A DNA stretch of 64,000 nucleotides from Streptomyces zagrosensis (GCF_014203645.1 NZ_JACHJL010000004.1:310001-374000), one strand, 5' to 3'. Positions 8,221-16,940 are shown, counted from the stretch's first letter. Program-made: numbers and translations. Notes: generated by a model from the letters alone, not told the origin.

Positions 8221-9751
8221 ACTGCGGGGTCCGCGGGTCGCACCACGCCCGTTGGACGCCCGCGCTCTGGCGGCGCTCGCGGCCAATCCCGGTTGCCGCC
8301 GCCGCGCGCTGCTCGACAGCGCTGGGGTGGACAAGACGGCGCTCGCCGCAGCCCTGGGCGCCCCGGCGTCCTTCGGTCAGTCGCACTTCGCCCACCAGCG
8401 CGGCCATGTCTTCGAGGCTCGGGTCACTGCGGACGGCGGGGAGCAGCTGATCGCGCTGTTGCGGGAGCGGCTGAGCGACCCGGGTCCCGCTCCCGAACCG
8501 GGCGCCATTGACACGCCCGAGCTGACGGCGGACGGCCCCGAGGGCCGTACGGCCCGCACCCGGCTGGCCTTGGCGGACGCCACCGCTGCCGGTCGGTGGG
8601 CCGTGCTCAACCACCCGATGGTCAGTGTGGAGGTGGCTGGGTCGCCGGCGTATCTGGAGCCGGACGTGGTCGTGGTGCACCCGGACGGGAGCTGGACCGT
8701 CGTGGAGATCAAGTCCTTCCCCATGCTCGACGGCGCGGCGGACCCGGCGAAGGTGGGCGGGGCGGCCCGGCAGGCGGCGGTGTACGTGATGGCGCTGAGC
8801 GATCTGGCGGACGCCGTACGCAGCCAAGACGACGGGCCCATAGGGCCCAACGCAGGGTTGGCCCCCGTGTCCTCGGAGGCCAACAACGGCTCGCAGCCGG
8901 GCGACTCCTCGCCGCAGGCTGCTGGCGGGCCGGCGGAGCCTGGCGGGCCGGCGGAGCCTGCTGGCGTGGCGGAGGCTGGCGGGCCGCAGTCGAGCGACGG
9001 GGTGGCAGTGCCCGGCAGCGGCGCGGTGAAGGTGAGCGAGGGAGCTGCGGGGCCGGCTGGGGCGCCGGGAGCCGATGGCGGCGGTGGGCTGAGCGGGCCG
9101 GCGGACGCCACGGTGGGAGCGGCTGGTCTGGTGCGGCAGCGAGCGCTGCTGGTCTGTCCCAAAGACTTCTCCAACTTGCCTACGGCCGAACTGATCGACG
9201 TACGCAGACAGCTTTCCGTGACACGACGGCAACTCGCGCGGCTCACCCGCATCGAGGAGATCACCGCGGCGCTGCCCGAGGGGGCGACGTTCGATCTGCG
9301 GCTCGCGGACGACGGCAAGACGGCGACCCGGCCCGTTCAGGAGTTGACGGCCACGGTGGATGCGGTGTCAGCGACATACGTGCCCGACTGCCTGGCCTCC
9401 TGCGAATTGGCGTTCCACTGCCGACAGCAGGCCAGGGCGGCGGGCGCGGTGGAGACTTTGGGTCGGGGCGTACGGGGTGAGCTGGGCGGGCTGACCACGG
9501 TGGAGGCCGTGCTCGCGGCGGCGCTCGGCGAGCGGGCGCCGGACTCCGCGCCGGCCGACGACAATCCGGCCGACGACGATCCGGCCGTGCGCGCCCTGCG
9601 CCGTGCGGCGGCCCTTCGAGCGGAGGCGCTGGCCGTGGCGTGTGGCGATGGCGCCGCCGCAGACGCTCAGCCGGGCGCTGCCGCGAGGCGGGACGCTGCC
9701 GCGGGGCCGGGCGGCCCGGCGGGCCGTGCGGGGGAGGCCGCATGTCGCTGA
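8195..9751 (+). CDS. Predicted Fe-S cluster PD-(D/E)XK nuclease (Dna2/Cas4/AddB type)
   Basis: Protein of 518 aa, first gene of a three-gene operon. The RecB-like nuclease motifs are in order: RGHVFEARV with E74; EPD with D157; VVEIKS with E171 and K173; and QAAVY with Q193 and Y197, the QxxxY signature. Cys34 at the start and C399-x3-C403-x5-C409 at the end are placed as in Cas4, AddB and Dna2, where four cysteines hold a 4Fe-4S cluster. A Gly/Ala/Pro-rich linker (about 208-310) interrupts the domain, and the last 90 residues are low complexity. ATG 8195 is chosen because the domain starts there; it overlaps the PAP2 stop. The predicted activity is cutting single-stranded DNA ends, inferred from the family. 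Confidence 0.75.
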   Translation: MALRQRLAELRGPRVAPRPLDARALAALAANPGCRRRALLDSAGVDKTALAAALGAPASFGQSHFAHQRGHVFEARVTADGGEQLIALLRERLSDPGPAPEPGAIDTPELTADGPEGRTARTRLALADATAAGRWAVLNHPMVSVEVAGSPAYLEPDVVVVHPDGSWTVVEIKSFPMLDGAADPAKVGGAARQAAVYVMALSDLADAVRSQDDGPIGPNAGLAPVSSEANNGSQPGDSSPQAAGGPAEPGGPAEPAGVAEAGGPQSSDGVAVPGSGAVKVSEGAAGPAGAPGADGGGGLSGPADATVGAAGLVRQRALLVCPKDFSNLPTAELIDVRRQLSVTRRQLARLTRIEEITAALPEGATFDLRLADDGKTATRPVQELTATVDAVSATYVPDCLASCELAFHCRQQARAAGAVETLGRGVRGELGGLTTVEAVLAAALGERAPDSAPADDNPADDDPAVRALRRAAALRAEALAVACGDGAAADAQPGAAARRDAAAGPGGPAGRAGEAACR

Positions 9752-11838
9752 TGATGACGCTCGCGCGGATGGAAGCCGTGCGCAGTGGGCGGGCGCTGCC
9801 CGCCGCGACGGTGCGGCACCGGCACATCGCCGAACAGCCGCTGGTGTTCGTGCCGCTGATCACCGCCGGTGAGGCGGGAGCGCCGCTGGGTGCGCTCGTG
9901 GGCACGGACCGGGACGCGCCGCGACTGCTGGTCGTGCCACAGCCCCGCGACCGTGATCTGCGCTTCGCCTTCCTCGCCGCGCTGGCCGAGGAAATGCTGC
10001 CGCACTTTGCGGCGTACGCGGATGAGGTGGAGCTCCAGGAGCGCAAGGAGACCGATCCGGAGACCGGAAAACGTGTGACGGTCGAGGTCGAGTTGTGCGC
10101 GGACGCGCCGCAACTGCTCGTGCCCAGCGGCCCTGGCATCGACTTCGTACGGCTGCTCGGCCGGTCGATGCGGTTTCGCAGGGCCACGGAGCGGGAGCCG
10201 GAGGGCCCGGCGGCCCCCGGCGTGTTGCAGGCGCGCCCGGCGGAGGTAGCCGCGCCGGTGGCCGGCTTCGGCCCGGACGACGCCTTCGCAGCGACAGTTG
10301 AGCTAGCGAAGTCAGGGCGGCCAAGTGAGCCGGGTGGCGCGGATGGCCCAGGTGGCGCCGACCTCGCGCTGGGTGGTGCCGCGGGCGAAGGTCCCGTAGC
10401 GCGGACGACTCCGGCCCGGGTGCCGCTACTCGGACGCTGGTTGACGCACTACGGCGAGCGGGCCCGGGTCCCCGGTTCTTCGCTGCTGCTCGCGCTGACC
10501 GATCTGCTGGGGCAGCACTGGGCGAGTGGACAGAGCAGGCTTGAGGACCAGCACCTGGGGGCGTTGCTGGCCTGGATCGACCCGGCCGGGGGGCTTTCGG
10601 GGGCGGAGGCGGCGCTGCGCGCCGAGGTGGCTCGCGACCGGCGCGGGCAGTTGCTGTGCCCGCCCGCAGGTCCGGCGACCGACCCCGCGTTCGACAACCG
10701 GCTGCTCGGCCCGGCCATGGCCCGCTACGACGCGGCGCGCGCAGCGGCCGTGCCCCAGCAGGTCGCCGCGGCCGAGCAGGAGGTGCGCGCACTGATCGCC
10801 GGCCAGCTCCGGCCCACCTGGGACGCGCTATGGCACGGCCTGGACCTGCTGCGTGCGCTGCCACCCGGCAGCAGGGTCGGCGATCGCTGGAAGCGCGACC
10901 GCTGGTCGTATACGGGCCACCGCGACCGCGTACGGGCCGGCGAGCCGCCGCAGCCGAAGTGGGATGACGCGGTGACCGCCGCGCGGAAGCTGTCGGCCCG
11001 CGAGACGGCCCAGGCCCAGCTCGATGCCCAGGAGGCGCTGGATGACCCGCTGATCATGGCGGCCCGGCGGTTGGCGGGTGAAGCGTTCGCCGGGGAGGTC
11101 ACCGAGGTGGTGATGGCGTACTCGGAGGCGAAGGTTCCGCGCCCGCGCCCGCTCGTCACCCTGCGCACATCCGACCGCCCACTGCTGGACGAAGGCACCA
11201 AGGTCTACCGCGCACTGGCCGACGGCAAGACGCAGACGGCGGAGTTCGTGGCGTACGAGACGGACGTAGCGGCTGTGACGGACGTGACGGACGTGGTGGA
11301 CGTGGCGGACGCGCAGCTTGGGGCGGGCGGGCGCGATGAGCCGGCCGAACCGGACGGTCGCGGGGCGGCGGGGGATGCACCGGATACCGGGGCTCTCGTG
11401 CTGCGGCTCACCGGCGGGATGGGGCGGGGGAAGGCCCCCGAGCCCGGTTCGGTGCCCGAAAGGGGCGACCAGGTGTGCTGGACGCTGTTCGAGCACGCCC
11501 CGCGCGGCGGGCCCGACTTGCCGGAGCCCGAGCACACTCCATGGACACACGGCGGACCGCCCGTGCCGGCCGAGCCCGCCGTCCGGCCAGCCGAAGGAGC
11601 GCAAGAACACCGGGAGGCAGGGCACCTTGCGGAAGATCGTTCCGGGACGGGCCGCCAAGCGGAGGAGCGCCTCACCGCAGACCACTCAGCCCCCGATGTC
11701 GTCCCGGCCTTCGACGCCGGTCCCGCCTTGGGCGCCGCAGGCGTCGGTCCCGCCCTAGCCGCCGCGGGCATCGGCACCACGGTGGGTCCCCGCCTCGCCC
11801 TGCAACCCGACCCCGTAACCGACGAGGACTTTCTGTGA
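9742..11838 (+). CDS. Unrecognised 698-aa protein between nuclease and helicase genes
   Basis: I do not recognise this protein. ATG 9742 has GGGGAGG four bases upstream and overlaps the nuclease gene by 10 bases; its stop overlaps the helicase GTG (GTGA at 11835-11838), so the three products are translationally coupled and probably work together. Residues 1-160 are a globular beta/alpha region (LVFVPLITAG, PRLLVVPQPRDRDLRFAFL). Residues about 225-470 are helix-rich (LLGRWLTHYGERARVPGSS, then PTWDALWHGLDLLRALPPGS). Residues about 490-600 look like a small beta-barrel with GMGRGKAPEPGSVPERGDQV, perhaps nucleic-acid binding. The last 130 residues are disordered. No signal peptide, membrane helix or catalytic motif is evident. 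Confidence 0.75.
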   Translation: MSLMMTLARMEAVRSGRALPAATVRHRHIAEQPLVFVPLITAGEAGAPLGALVGTDRDAPRLLVVPQPRDRDLRFAFLAALAEEMLPHFAAYADEVELQERKETDPETGKRVTVEVELCADAPQLLVPSGPGIDFVRLLGRSMRFRRATEREPEGPAAPGVLQARPAEVAAPVAGFGPDDAFAATVELAKSGRPSEPGGADGPGGADLALGGAAGEGPVARTTPARVPLLGRWLTHYGERARVPGSSLLLALTDLLGQHWASGQSRLEDQHLGALLAWIDPAGGLSGAEAALRAEVARDRRGQLLCPPAGPATDPAFDNRLLGPAMARYDAARAAAVPQQVAAAEQEVRALIAGQLRPTWDALWHGLDLLRALPPGSRVGDRWKRDRWSYTGHRDRVRAGEPPQPKWDDAVTAARKLSARETAQAQLDAQEALDDPLIMAARRLAGEAFAGEVTEVVMAYSEAKVPRPRPLVTLRTSDRPLLDEGTKVYRALADGKTQTAEFVAYETDVAAVTDVTDVVDVADAQLGAGGRDEPAEPDGRGAAGDAPDTGALVLRLTGGMGRGKAPEPGSVPERGDQVCWTLFEHAPRGGPDLPEPEHTPWTHGGPPVPAEPAVRPAEGAQEHREAGHLAEDRSGTGRQAEERLTADHSAPDVVPAFDAGPALGAAGVGPALAAAGIGTTVGPRLALQPDPVTDEDFL

Positions 11839-13268
11839 GCGACGCCGACGCGGCTGCCCTGGCCGCCCCGGTTGGTGGTGCCGCACGGTTGTCGCGTGCG
11901 GTTCGCGTGCCATCGTCCGGCGGTGAACGGGCGGGACGGGCCGACTTCGACCCCGGGGCGGCGGCTGCCGCGGCGACGGCCGCCATCTTGCACGACACGT
12001 TGCATGGCACCGAGCGCGGTGTGGTGGTCGATTCCCCGCCCGGCGCCGGCAAGTCCACGCTCGTGGTGCGTGCGGCCTGCGAACTGGCTGCTGCCGGCCG
12101 GCGGCTGATGGTCGTCGCGCAAACCAACGCGCAGGTGGACGACCTGGTGCTACGACTGGCCGAGGCGGAGCCGACGCTTCCGGTCGGCCGGCTACACAGC
12201 AGCGACGCCACGGCGTACGACCCGGCCTTGGACTCGCTCCCCTCGGTGCGTACCTCAGCCAAGGCCGGCGAACTCGCCGGACTCGACGTGGTGGTCTCCA
12301 CGGCCGCGAAGTGGGCGCACACCAAGAACGTGGAGCCATGGCAGCACGCCATCGTGGACGAGGCGTACCAGATGCGCTCGGACGCGTTGCTGGCCGTCGC
12401 CGGACTGTTCGAGCGGGCGCTGTTCGTCGGCGACCCCGGGCAGCTCGATCCGTTCAGCGTGGTGGGGGCGGACCAGTGGTCGGGGTTGTCCTACGACCCG
12501 TCCACCAGCGCCGTCACCACGCTGCTCGCGCACAATCCACGGCTGCCACAACATCGACTGCCGGTCTCGTGGCGACTGCCCGCGTCCGCCGCGCCGCTGG
12601 TCTCGAACGCCTTCTACCCGTACACGCCCTTCCGCAGCGGCACCGGACACGACGACCGCCAGTTGTCCTTCGGGGTGGCCTCCGATGGGTCGGGCGTGGA
12701 TCGGGTGCTGGATGAGGCGGCGGAATCCGGCTGGGGGTTGTTGGAACTGCCCGCGCGGCACACCCCGCGCACGGACCCGGAGGCGGTACGCGCGGTCGCG
12801 CTGGTGGTGCGCCGGCTACTCGACCGCGGCGGGGCGGCGACCAGCGAGCGCTCCCCCGATCCCGCACCGCTGACGGCGGCCCGGATAGCGGTCGGCACGG
12901 CCCATCGCGACCAGGCAGCCGCCGTGCGCGCGGCGCTCGCCGGGCTAGGGGTGTCCGGAGTGGTGGTGGACACCGCGAATCGGCTACAGGGCCGCGAGTT
13001 CGATGTGACCGTGGTGCTGCATCCCCTGTCAGGACGGCCCGACGCCACCGCCTTCCATCTGGAGACAGGCCGACTGTGCGTGCTGGCCTCGCGGCACCGG
13101 CACGCGTGTGTCGTGGTCTGCCGGGCCGGGGTGCCCGAGTTGCTGGACGAGCATCCGTCGACGGAGCCGGTCCAGCTCGGGGTGACGGTGAAGTTCCCCG
13201 ATGGTTGGGAGGCGATGTTCTCCACGTGGGATCACTGGTCCGAGCACCGCGTGCGCTGGAGCCCATGA
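11835..13268 (+). CDS. SF1 helicase, Upf1/Dna2-like AAA ATPase
   Basis: Helicase of 477 aa. Walker A is SPPGAGKST (67-75); motif Ia is AQTNAQVDDL; Walker B is IVDEAYQ with DEAYQ at 175-179; motif III is VGDPGQLDP (198-206). Motif V is DTANRLQGREFDVTVVLHP and motif VI is VLASRHRHACVVVC. This set is that of superfamily 1 enzymes of the Upf1/Dna2/PIF1-like group, which translocate on nucleic acid using ATP. GTG 11835 forms a GTGA overlap with the gene before. Eukaryotic Dna2 carries an Fe-S nuclease and an SF1 helicase in one chain; here the same two activities appear as separate proteins of one operon. Confidence 0.85.
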   Translation: MSDADAAALAAPVGGAARLSRAVRVPSSGGERAGRADFDPGAAAAAATAAILHDTLHGTERGVVVDSPPGAGKSTLVVRAACELAAAGRRLMVVAQTNAQVDDLVLRLAEAEPTLPVGRLHSSDATAYDPALDSLPSVRTSAKAGELAGLDVVVSTAAKWAHTKNVEPWQHAIVDEAYQMRSDALLAVAGLFERALFVGDPGQLDPFSVVGADQWSGLSYDPSTSAVTTLLAHNPRLPQHRLPVSWRLPASAAPLVSNAFYPYTPFRSGTGHDDRQLSFGVASDGSGVDRVLDEAAESGWGLLELPARHTPRTDPEAVRAVALVVRRLLDRGGAATSERSPDPAPLTAARIAVGTAHRDQAAAVRAALAGLGVSGVVVDTANRLQGREFDVTVVLHPLSGRPDATAFHLETGRLCVLASRHRHACVVVCRAGVPELLDEHPSTEPVQLGVTVKFPDGWEAMFSTWDHWSEHRVRWSP

Positions 13269-13497
13269 CCTATGGGATCGGATGCCTGGGAAAACAAGAT
13301 CACACAGCAGCGTAGGGCACGCCGCCGGTCATGCACCGGCCACGCTCCCAAGCCCTCCCGGCGCTGGTCAGCGGCCGCCCACTCGTGACTGCCTGGCTCG
13401 GACTTATGCGAGTACGTGACTGAAGGCTCGTCCCTCTTGTGGCGGAGGTATGACCGTCCGTAGCTTGCTGACCACACCAAGACCGGAGGGGGTCTCA

Positions 13498-13716
13498 GTG
13501 AAAGGGTTACGCATGATCGCTGGCGGACCGTGCAGGAGCGATGACGACGACAAGTGCGGGAACGGTGACTGCCCGACCGTCTACGCGACGCCGGAGCCCG
13601 GCGTGTTGGCGATCCAGGGATATGACGTGACCCACCCGACACCGGATGGCGAATCGGTCGTGTTGATCCCGGAGGAGATCCTGAAGGAGGCGGCCCGTGC
13701 CCGTCGATGGCTCTAA
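13498..13716 (+). CDS. Small Cys-containing hypothetical protein with a TTA codon
   Basis: Protein of 72 aa, not recognised. The start is GTG 13498 because GGAGGGG ends six bases before it; the longer frame from ATG 13450 has its ribosome site too close. The fourth codon is TTA (13507-13509), which suggests bldA control if this start is right; ATG 13513 would exclude it. The core has three cysteines (GGPC, DKC, GDCPTV) followed by a strand-rich segment and a helical end (IPEEILKEAARARRW). It overlaps the DUF6879 gene by 20 bases and so is probably the first gene of that operon. Confidence 0.6.
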   Translation: MKGLRMIAGGPCRSDDDDKCGNGDCPTVYATPEPGVLAIQGYDVTHPTPDGESVVLIPEEILKEAARARRWL

Positions 13717-14233
13717 CCCCGTACTACTCGACGGCGACGAGTGGCAGGCGTACTTCCGCGACTTCGAGCGGTCCGCCTTCCGGCTCGAAGTGCACCAGAC
13801 CTACACCATGCCCGCCGAGGCCGAAACGGTCCGCGACTTCCTCGCGGGAGCAGAGAGGCCGGAGGGCTTCAACGCTCTCTGGCACCGGACCATCAGGGAC
13901 CATGCGTCGGCCGGGCGGACGATGACCCGAGCCAAGATCGTGCGCCGACCGCTCACTCCGTACAGCCGGTATCTGTTCGAGTGGTGCATCCCCGAGAATG
14001 TCGCGGCCGGGGAGGACTACCAAATAGTCGATGTGACCGACCAGTTGAACTCTGGGCTTCCGGAACAAGACTTCTGGTTGTTCGACGAATCGACGGTCGT
14101 GCACCTCAACTACCGCCCCGACGGAACACAGATCAATCGGGAACTGATCCAAGACCCGGACATCGGTAAGTATCTCGCATGGCGAGAGCTCGCCCTGGAA
14201 AATGCCGTTCCATTCAGTGCCTATCGAACCTAA
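13697..14233 (+). CDS. DUF6879 family protein
   Basis: Protein of 178 aa with the features I associate with DUF6879: FRDFERSAFRLEVHQTYTMP at the start, a central TRAKIVRRPLTPYSRYLFEW, then DFWLFDESTVVHLNYRPDG and YLAWRELALENAVPF. It is soluble with no catalytic motif I can name. GTG 13697 has AAGGAGG six bases upstream. In streptomycetes these genes accompany XRE-DUF5753 regulators, as here, where the regulator gene overlaps its end by 32 bases. Function is unknown; a partner or effector of the regulator is likely from context. Confidence 0.8.
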   Translation: MPVDGSNPVLLDGDEWQAYFRDFERSAFRLEVHQTYTMPAEAETVRDFLAGAERPEGFNALWHRTIRDHASAGRTMTRAKIVRRPLTPYSRYLFEWCIPENVAAGEDYQIVDVTDQLNSGLPEQDFWLFDESTVVHLNYRPDGTQINRELIQDPDIGKYLAWRELALENAVPFSAYRT

Positions 14234-15074
14234 AATACGAGGACGGGAGCGGAAAGAATTGGCGGAGGCCCTTCGGGGTCTCCGCCGCGCTTCCGGCCTC
14301 AGCGGTGAACGCCTGGCGATCCGCTGCAACATGAGCCAGACCAAAATCAGCCGGATCGAGACCGGCCGCGCACTGCCCTCGGTGCTTGATGTTGAGCGTA
14401 TCCTCAAAGCTCTCGCCGTACCCGATGAGGTGTCCGACGAACTTCTAGTGCTGGCGCGTCGGGCCAACGTGGATTACGCGTCTTGGCGCGCATACGCCCG
14501 TGTCGGCCTCTATCACAAGCAAACCGAGTTGAAGGCGCTTGAGTCCTCCTCACGCGTGATGCGGCATTTCCTCCCTGCCATCCCTACTGGCCTCCTGCAC
14601 GTCCGTGAGTACGCCGTTGAGACGCTGACGCCCACGGTGGCCAGCGATCCGGCCAGGGATGTCGTTAGGGCTGTGCAGGCCCGCATAGACCGCCAGGCCA
14701 TCTTGGACGACACGTCCCGCTCCTTCTGGTTCCTGCTGACCGAGCAGGCCGTGAAGTGGCAGCGGGTGAGCCCCGGGGCCATGGCGGCGCAGTGTGCGCA
14801 CATGGCGGAAGTCAACAGGAAGCCCAACATCGAGATCGGGATAGTTCCGCAGGGCGTGCAGGTTCCGGGCACTCCCATGAACATCTTCGTCGTCTACGAT
14901 GACCGCCTTGTGACGGTGGAACTGTTCTCCGGGGAAGTCGTCCTGCGCGACCCTCGGGATATCACTCAGCACCTGCACTTGTTCGACCTGTTCTGGTCGC
15001 ACGCTCTTACCGGCGATGCCGCTTCGGCGTTTCTGAATGAGACGTCAGAGGCGTTTATGCGTCAACGCAACTAG
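14202..15074 (+). CDS. XRE-family regulator with DUF5753 (Scr1-type antitoxin-like)
   Basis: Regulator of 290 aa. The helix-turn-helix occupies about residues 18-75 (LRRASGLSGERLAIRCNMSQ, then KISRIETGRALPS). The C-terminal 190 residues are DUF5753, with the typical FLPAIPTGLLHVREYA, FLLTEQAVKWQRVSP and IEIGIVPQGVQVPGTPMNIF segments. The family pairs with small DUF397 proteins, and some pairs have been described as toxin-antitoxin-like; a DUF397 gene lies 425 bases downstream. ATG 14202 is used; GTG 14217 is an equally good start. It overlaps the DUF6879 gene, so the two are translationally coupled. Confidence 0.9.
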   Translation: MPFHSVPIEPKIRGRERKELAEALRGLRRASGLSGERLAIRCNMSQTKISRIETGRALPSVLDVERILKALAVPDEVSDELLVLARRANVDYASWRAYARVGLYHKQTELKALESSSRVMRHFLPAIPTGLLHVREYAVETLTPTVASDPARDVVRAVQARIDRQAILDDTSRSFWFLLTEQAVKWQRVSPGAMAAQCAHMAEVNRKPNIEIGIVPQGVQVPGTPMNIFVVYDDRLVTVELFSGEVVLRDPRDITQHLHLFDLFWSHALTGDAASAFLNETSEAFMRQRN

Positions 15075-15112
15075 CTCTTCCTTCGCTTCTGTTGGCGCCT
15101 GATGATGGGCTC

Positions 15113-15394
15113 ATGGCGAGCGAACCGAAGACCCCGCGAGGTTGGCGACTTGACCCGATCCCGACCCGAAAGGCGTATCGGGGTGACGACGGCAACGTCC
15201 GAGTACCCATGTGGATCACTCGAAATGGAAAGCACGTAGCCGACACGGAGATGGTTCTCCTGTCCTCCGAAGCAGAACTTCTGAGTAACCGGCTTACCAA
15301 CGCGGTAAGCGATTCCCGCTCGATCGTGCAGGAGCCCTTTCGGGGACAGGCGACTTCCGCGAGCGGTCCCGGTACGCGGTCCAGCACGGCCTGA
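15113..15394 (+). CDS. Small hypothetical protein (93 aa)
   Basis: Not recognised. The first 60 residues read as a real basic domain (PRGWRLDPIPTRKAYRGDD, VPMWITRNGKHVADTEMVLL) with good third-position GC; the last 25 residues look disordered. ATG 15113 lies 38 bases after the XRE gene, with no clear ribosome site; an in-frame TTG at 15092 is possible. A GC-rich hairpin with a TTC loop follows at about 15407-15422. It probably belongs to the XRE/DUF397 cluster. Confidence 0.5.
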   Translation: MASEPKTPRGWRLDPIPTRKAYRGDDGNVRVPMWITRNGKHVADTEMVLLSSEAELLSNRLTNAVSDSRSIVQEPFRGQATSASGPGTRSSTA

Positions 15395-15498
15395 GCGAAC
15401 CGCTTAAGCCCCCTTCGGGGCCTCTCCATGACTTCCACCCGGTTCGGGTGGCGGCGGTCGCACCTGCGGCCGTGCAAACGATCAGGAAGGCACAGCTC

Positions 15499-15726
15499 AT
15501 GACCGACCTGTACGACCTCCCTCTTGCCGAGTCCGCCGCGTTCCGCAAGGCATGCGGCGGCAACACGCACCCCGACGGCGAATCGTGCGCGACCCTCGCG
15601 AAGATCGGCCCCGACGCATGGGCGCTGGGCGACGGCAAGCGGCCCGGTGCGGAGCCGCTGAGGTTCACCACTGCCGAGTTGAGGGCGGCCGGTATCGACC
15701 CGGCTCGCTTCGGCCTGTCTGCCTGA
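15499..15726 (+). CDS. DUF397 family protein
   Basis: Protein of 75 aa with the DUF397 pattern: an aromatic/charged start (SAAFRKACGG), a central GESCATLAKIGPDAWALGDG and the typical end PLRFTTAELRAAGID. These small streptomycete proteins pair with XRE-DUF5753 regulators such as the one upstream, and some have been reported to act as the toxin-like or regulatory partner. AGGAAGG precedes ATG 15499. It is separated from the regulator by one small gene and a short hairpin, so it may be transcribed on its own. Confidence 0.8.
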   Translation: MTDLYDLPLAESAAFRKACGGNTHPDGESCATLAKIGPDAWALGDGKRPGAEPLRFTTAELRAAGIDPARFGLSA

Positions 15727-15825
15727 CGGCCATTCCTGGTGCCCTCCGGCCCCGGATCGATCCCCCGAGATGCGGAGCCGGTTGGGCACTTTCCCCTCTT
15801 CTTCCTGCACTGAACGGGACAACAG

Positions 15826-16290
15826 TTGCACCACCACGGGTATCTGTGGGCCGGCTCCAAGCAACGGTTCGATGATGAGGCTCTGCGGCGGCCTCCTCAT
15901 CCTGACCCGCCTCCGGCCGACAGCAGGCCGGAGCTGATCCAGCGCCACCGGGCAGTAAGAGCCGAATTTCCCGTAGTGGACCTTCCTCCACTCGAAACCG
16001 CCTACTGGCTCATCAAGCCCCGCTCCTTGGTCAAGGGAACATGGGAGGAATCGAAGGAGGCAGCGGCATGGGTCGGGGAGCGGCTGGCGGAGTACGCGCC
16101 CCGGTTCGGTTCTGAGGCCGACCGGGACAGTAGTCGACTGGCGGTAGTGGTCAACTCGACCGCCGAACGCTTGAGTTGGGGCTCGGACGTGTCCCATGGC
16201 TTCTACTTGGAGCGGCCCGCTTTTCTGTCTTTGGCCGTGGTGTGCTGCCCGAATCGTGTGAAGCCGGAGCTGGCGTGTCCGCTCCGATAG
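15826..16290 (+). CDS. Conserved hypothetical protein (154 aa)
   Basis: Soluble protein that I recall as a recurrent streptomycete hypothetical, function unknown. Marked segments are YLWAGSKQRFDDEALRRPP, ETAYWLIKPRSLVKGTWEES, LAEYAPRFGSEADRD and SHGFYLERPAFLSLAVVCCP. The start is a TTG with only a weak GGGA upstream. The two adjacent cysteines near the end and the conserved tryptophans suggest a folded domain. It is last of the small-gene group around the XRE regulator. Confidence 0.6.
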   Translation: MHHHGYLWAGSKQRFDDEALRRPPHPDPPPADSRPELIQRHRAVRAEFPVVDLPPLETAYWLIKPRSLVKGTWEESKEAAAWVGERLAEYAPRFGSEADRDSSRLAVVVNSTAERLSWGSDVSHGFYLERPAFLSLAVVCCPNRVKPELACPLR

Positions 16291-16571
16291 TGAGGTGATC
16301 GGGGGGCGTGTGCCGGGGCTCAAGGAGTCGCCTACCAGGCTGGCGACCTCCACGTGGGCATACGCGCACCTTCTGCCGCTTCTGCACTGGTGCCCCGCCC
16401 CCGGCCTCCGCGCGGGGCTCCGAGGGGCCGCCTCGGCGCTGTCAGCAGCCCATCGTCCCGGCATCCGTGCGGCGCGTACACGCGGTGCCGCATCCCCGCG
16501 TATGGCGTGCCGGAGCGCCCTTGCGCGCAGCGGGACAATGGAACGCGGCACTCGACTCTGGAGGTACGTAC

Positions 16572-16940
16572 ATGTCCAAGCCGCATCCAGCCCCTCATCC
16601 GCGCAGTAGCCCAGCGCGGCGCCTTAAACCCGCGCCGTTGCTCTTCGAGCCATCCGAGGCCGCCGCGGACCCCGAGCACTTCTTTGATCTGGAGTCGGTC
16701 GAGGACCCGCGTGAGTTGCTGGCGCGTTCGACGGAGCTGACGCTCGCCTTCCGGGCGGCGGCAGAGCGGGCGACCGAGTACCAGGCGATGGCGGCTGCGC
16801 AGCTCGCCGACCCCAAGCGCTTCGACCGGCTGTCCATGGCCATGATCGCCGAGCGGGCGGATTGGACCGAGGACTATGCGCGGAAGATGGTCGAGTTCGG
16901 GCGCGAGCTGATGCGGGACGGCGCCGTGAGCGAGCCGTAG
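16572..16940 (+). CDS. Conserved hypothetical protein, helical (122 aa)
   Basis: Small cytosolic protein. After a basic Pro-rich start of 25 residues it is almost entirely alpha-helical and acidic (DPEHFFDLESVEDPRELLA, ERATEYQAMAAAQLADPKRF, MIAERADWTEDYARKMVEFG). ATG 16572 has GGAGG 7 bases upstream. The helix-turn-helix-like pattern of its last 60 residues hints at DNA or protein binding, but I cannot assign a family. A strong hairpin 47 bases after its stop may end the transcript. Confidence 0.6.
   Translation: MSKPHPAPHPRSSPARRLKPAPLLFEPSEAAADPEHFFDLESVEDPRELLARSTELTLAFRAAAERATEYQAMAAAQLADPKRFDRLSMAMIAERADWTEDYARKMVEFGRELMRDGAVSEP

Noticed and set aside
15055..16551. A 498-codon open frame on the minus strand
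   Set aside because: It lies opposite several plausible plus-strand genes (DUF397, the 154-aa gene), has no recognisable domain and reads as an antisense shadow of high-GC coding DNA.
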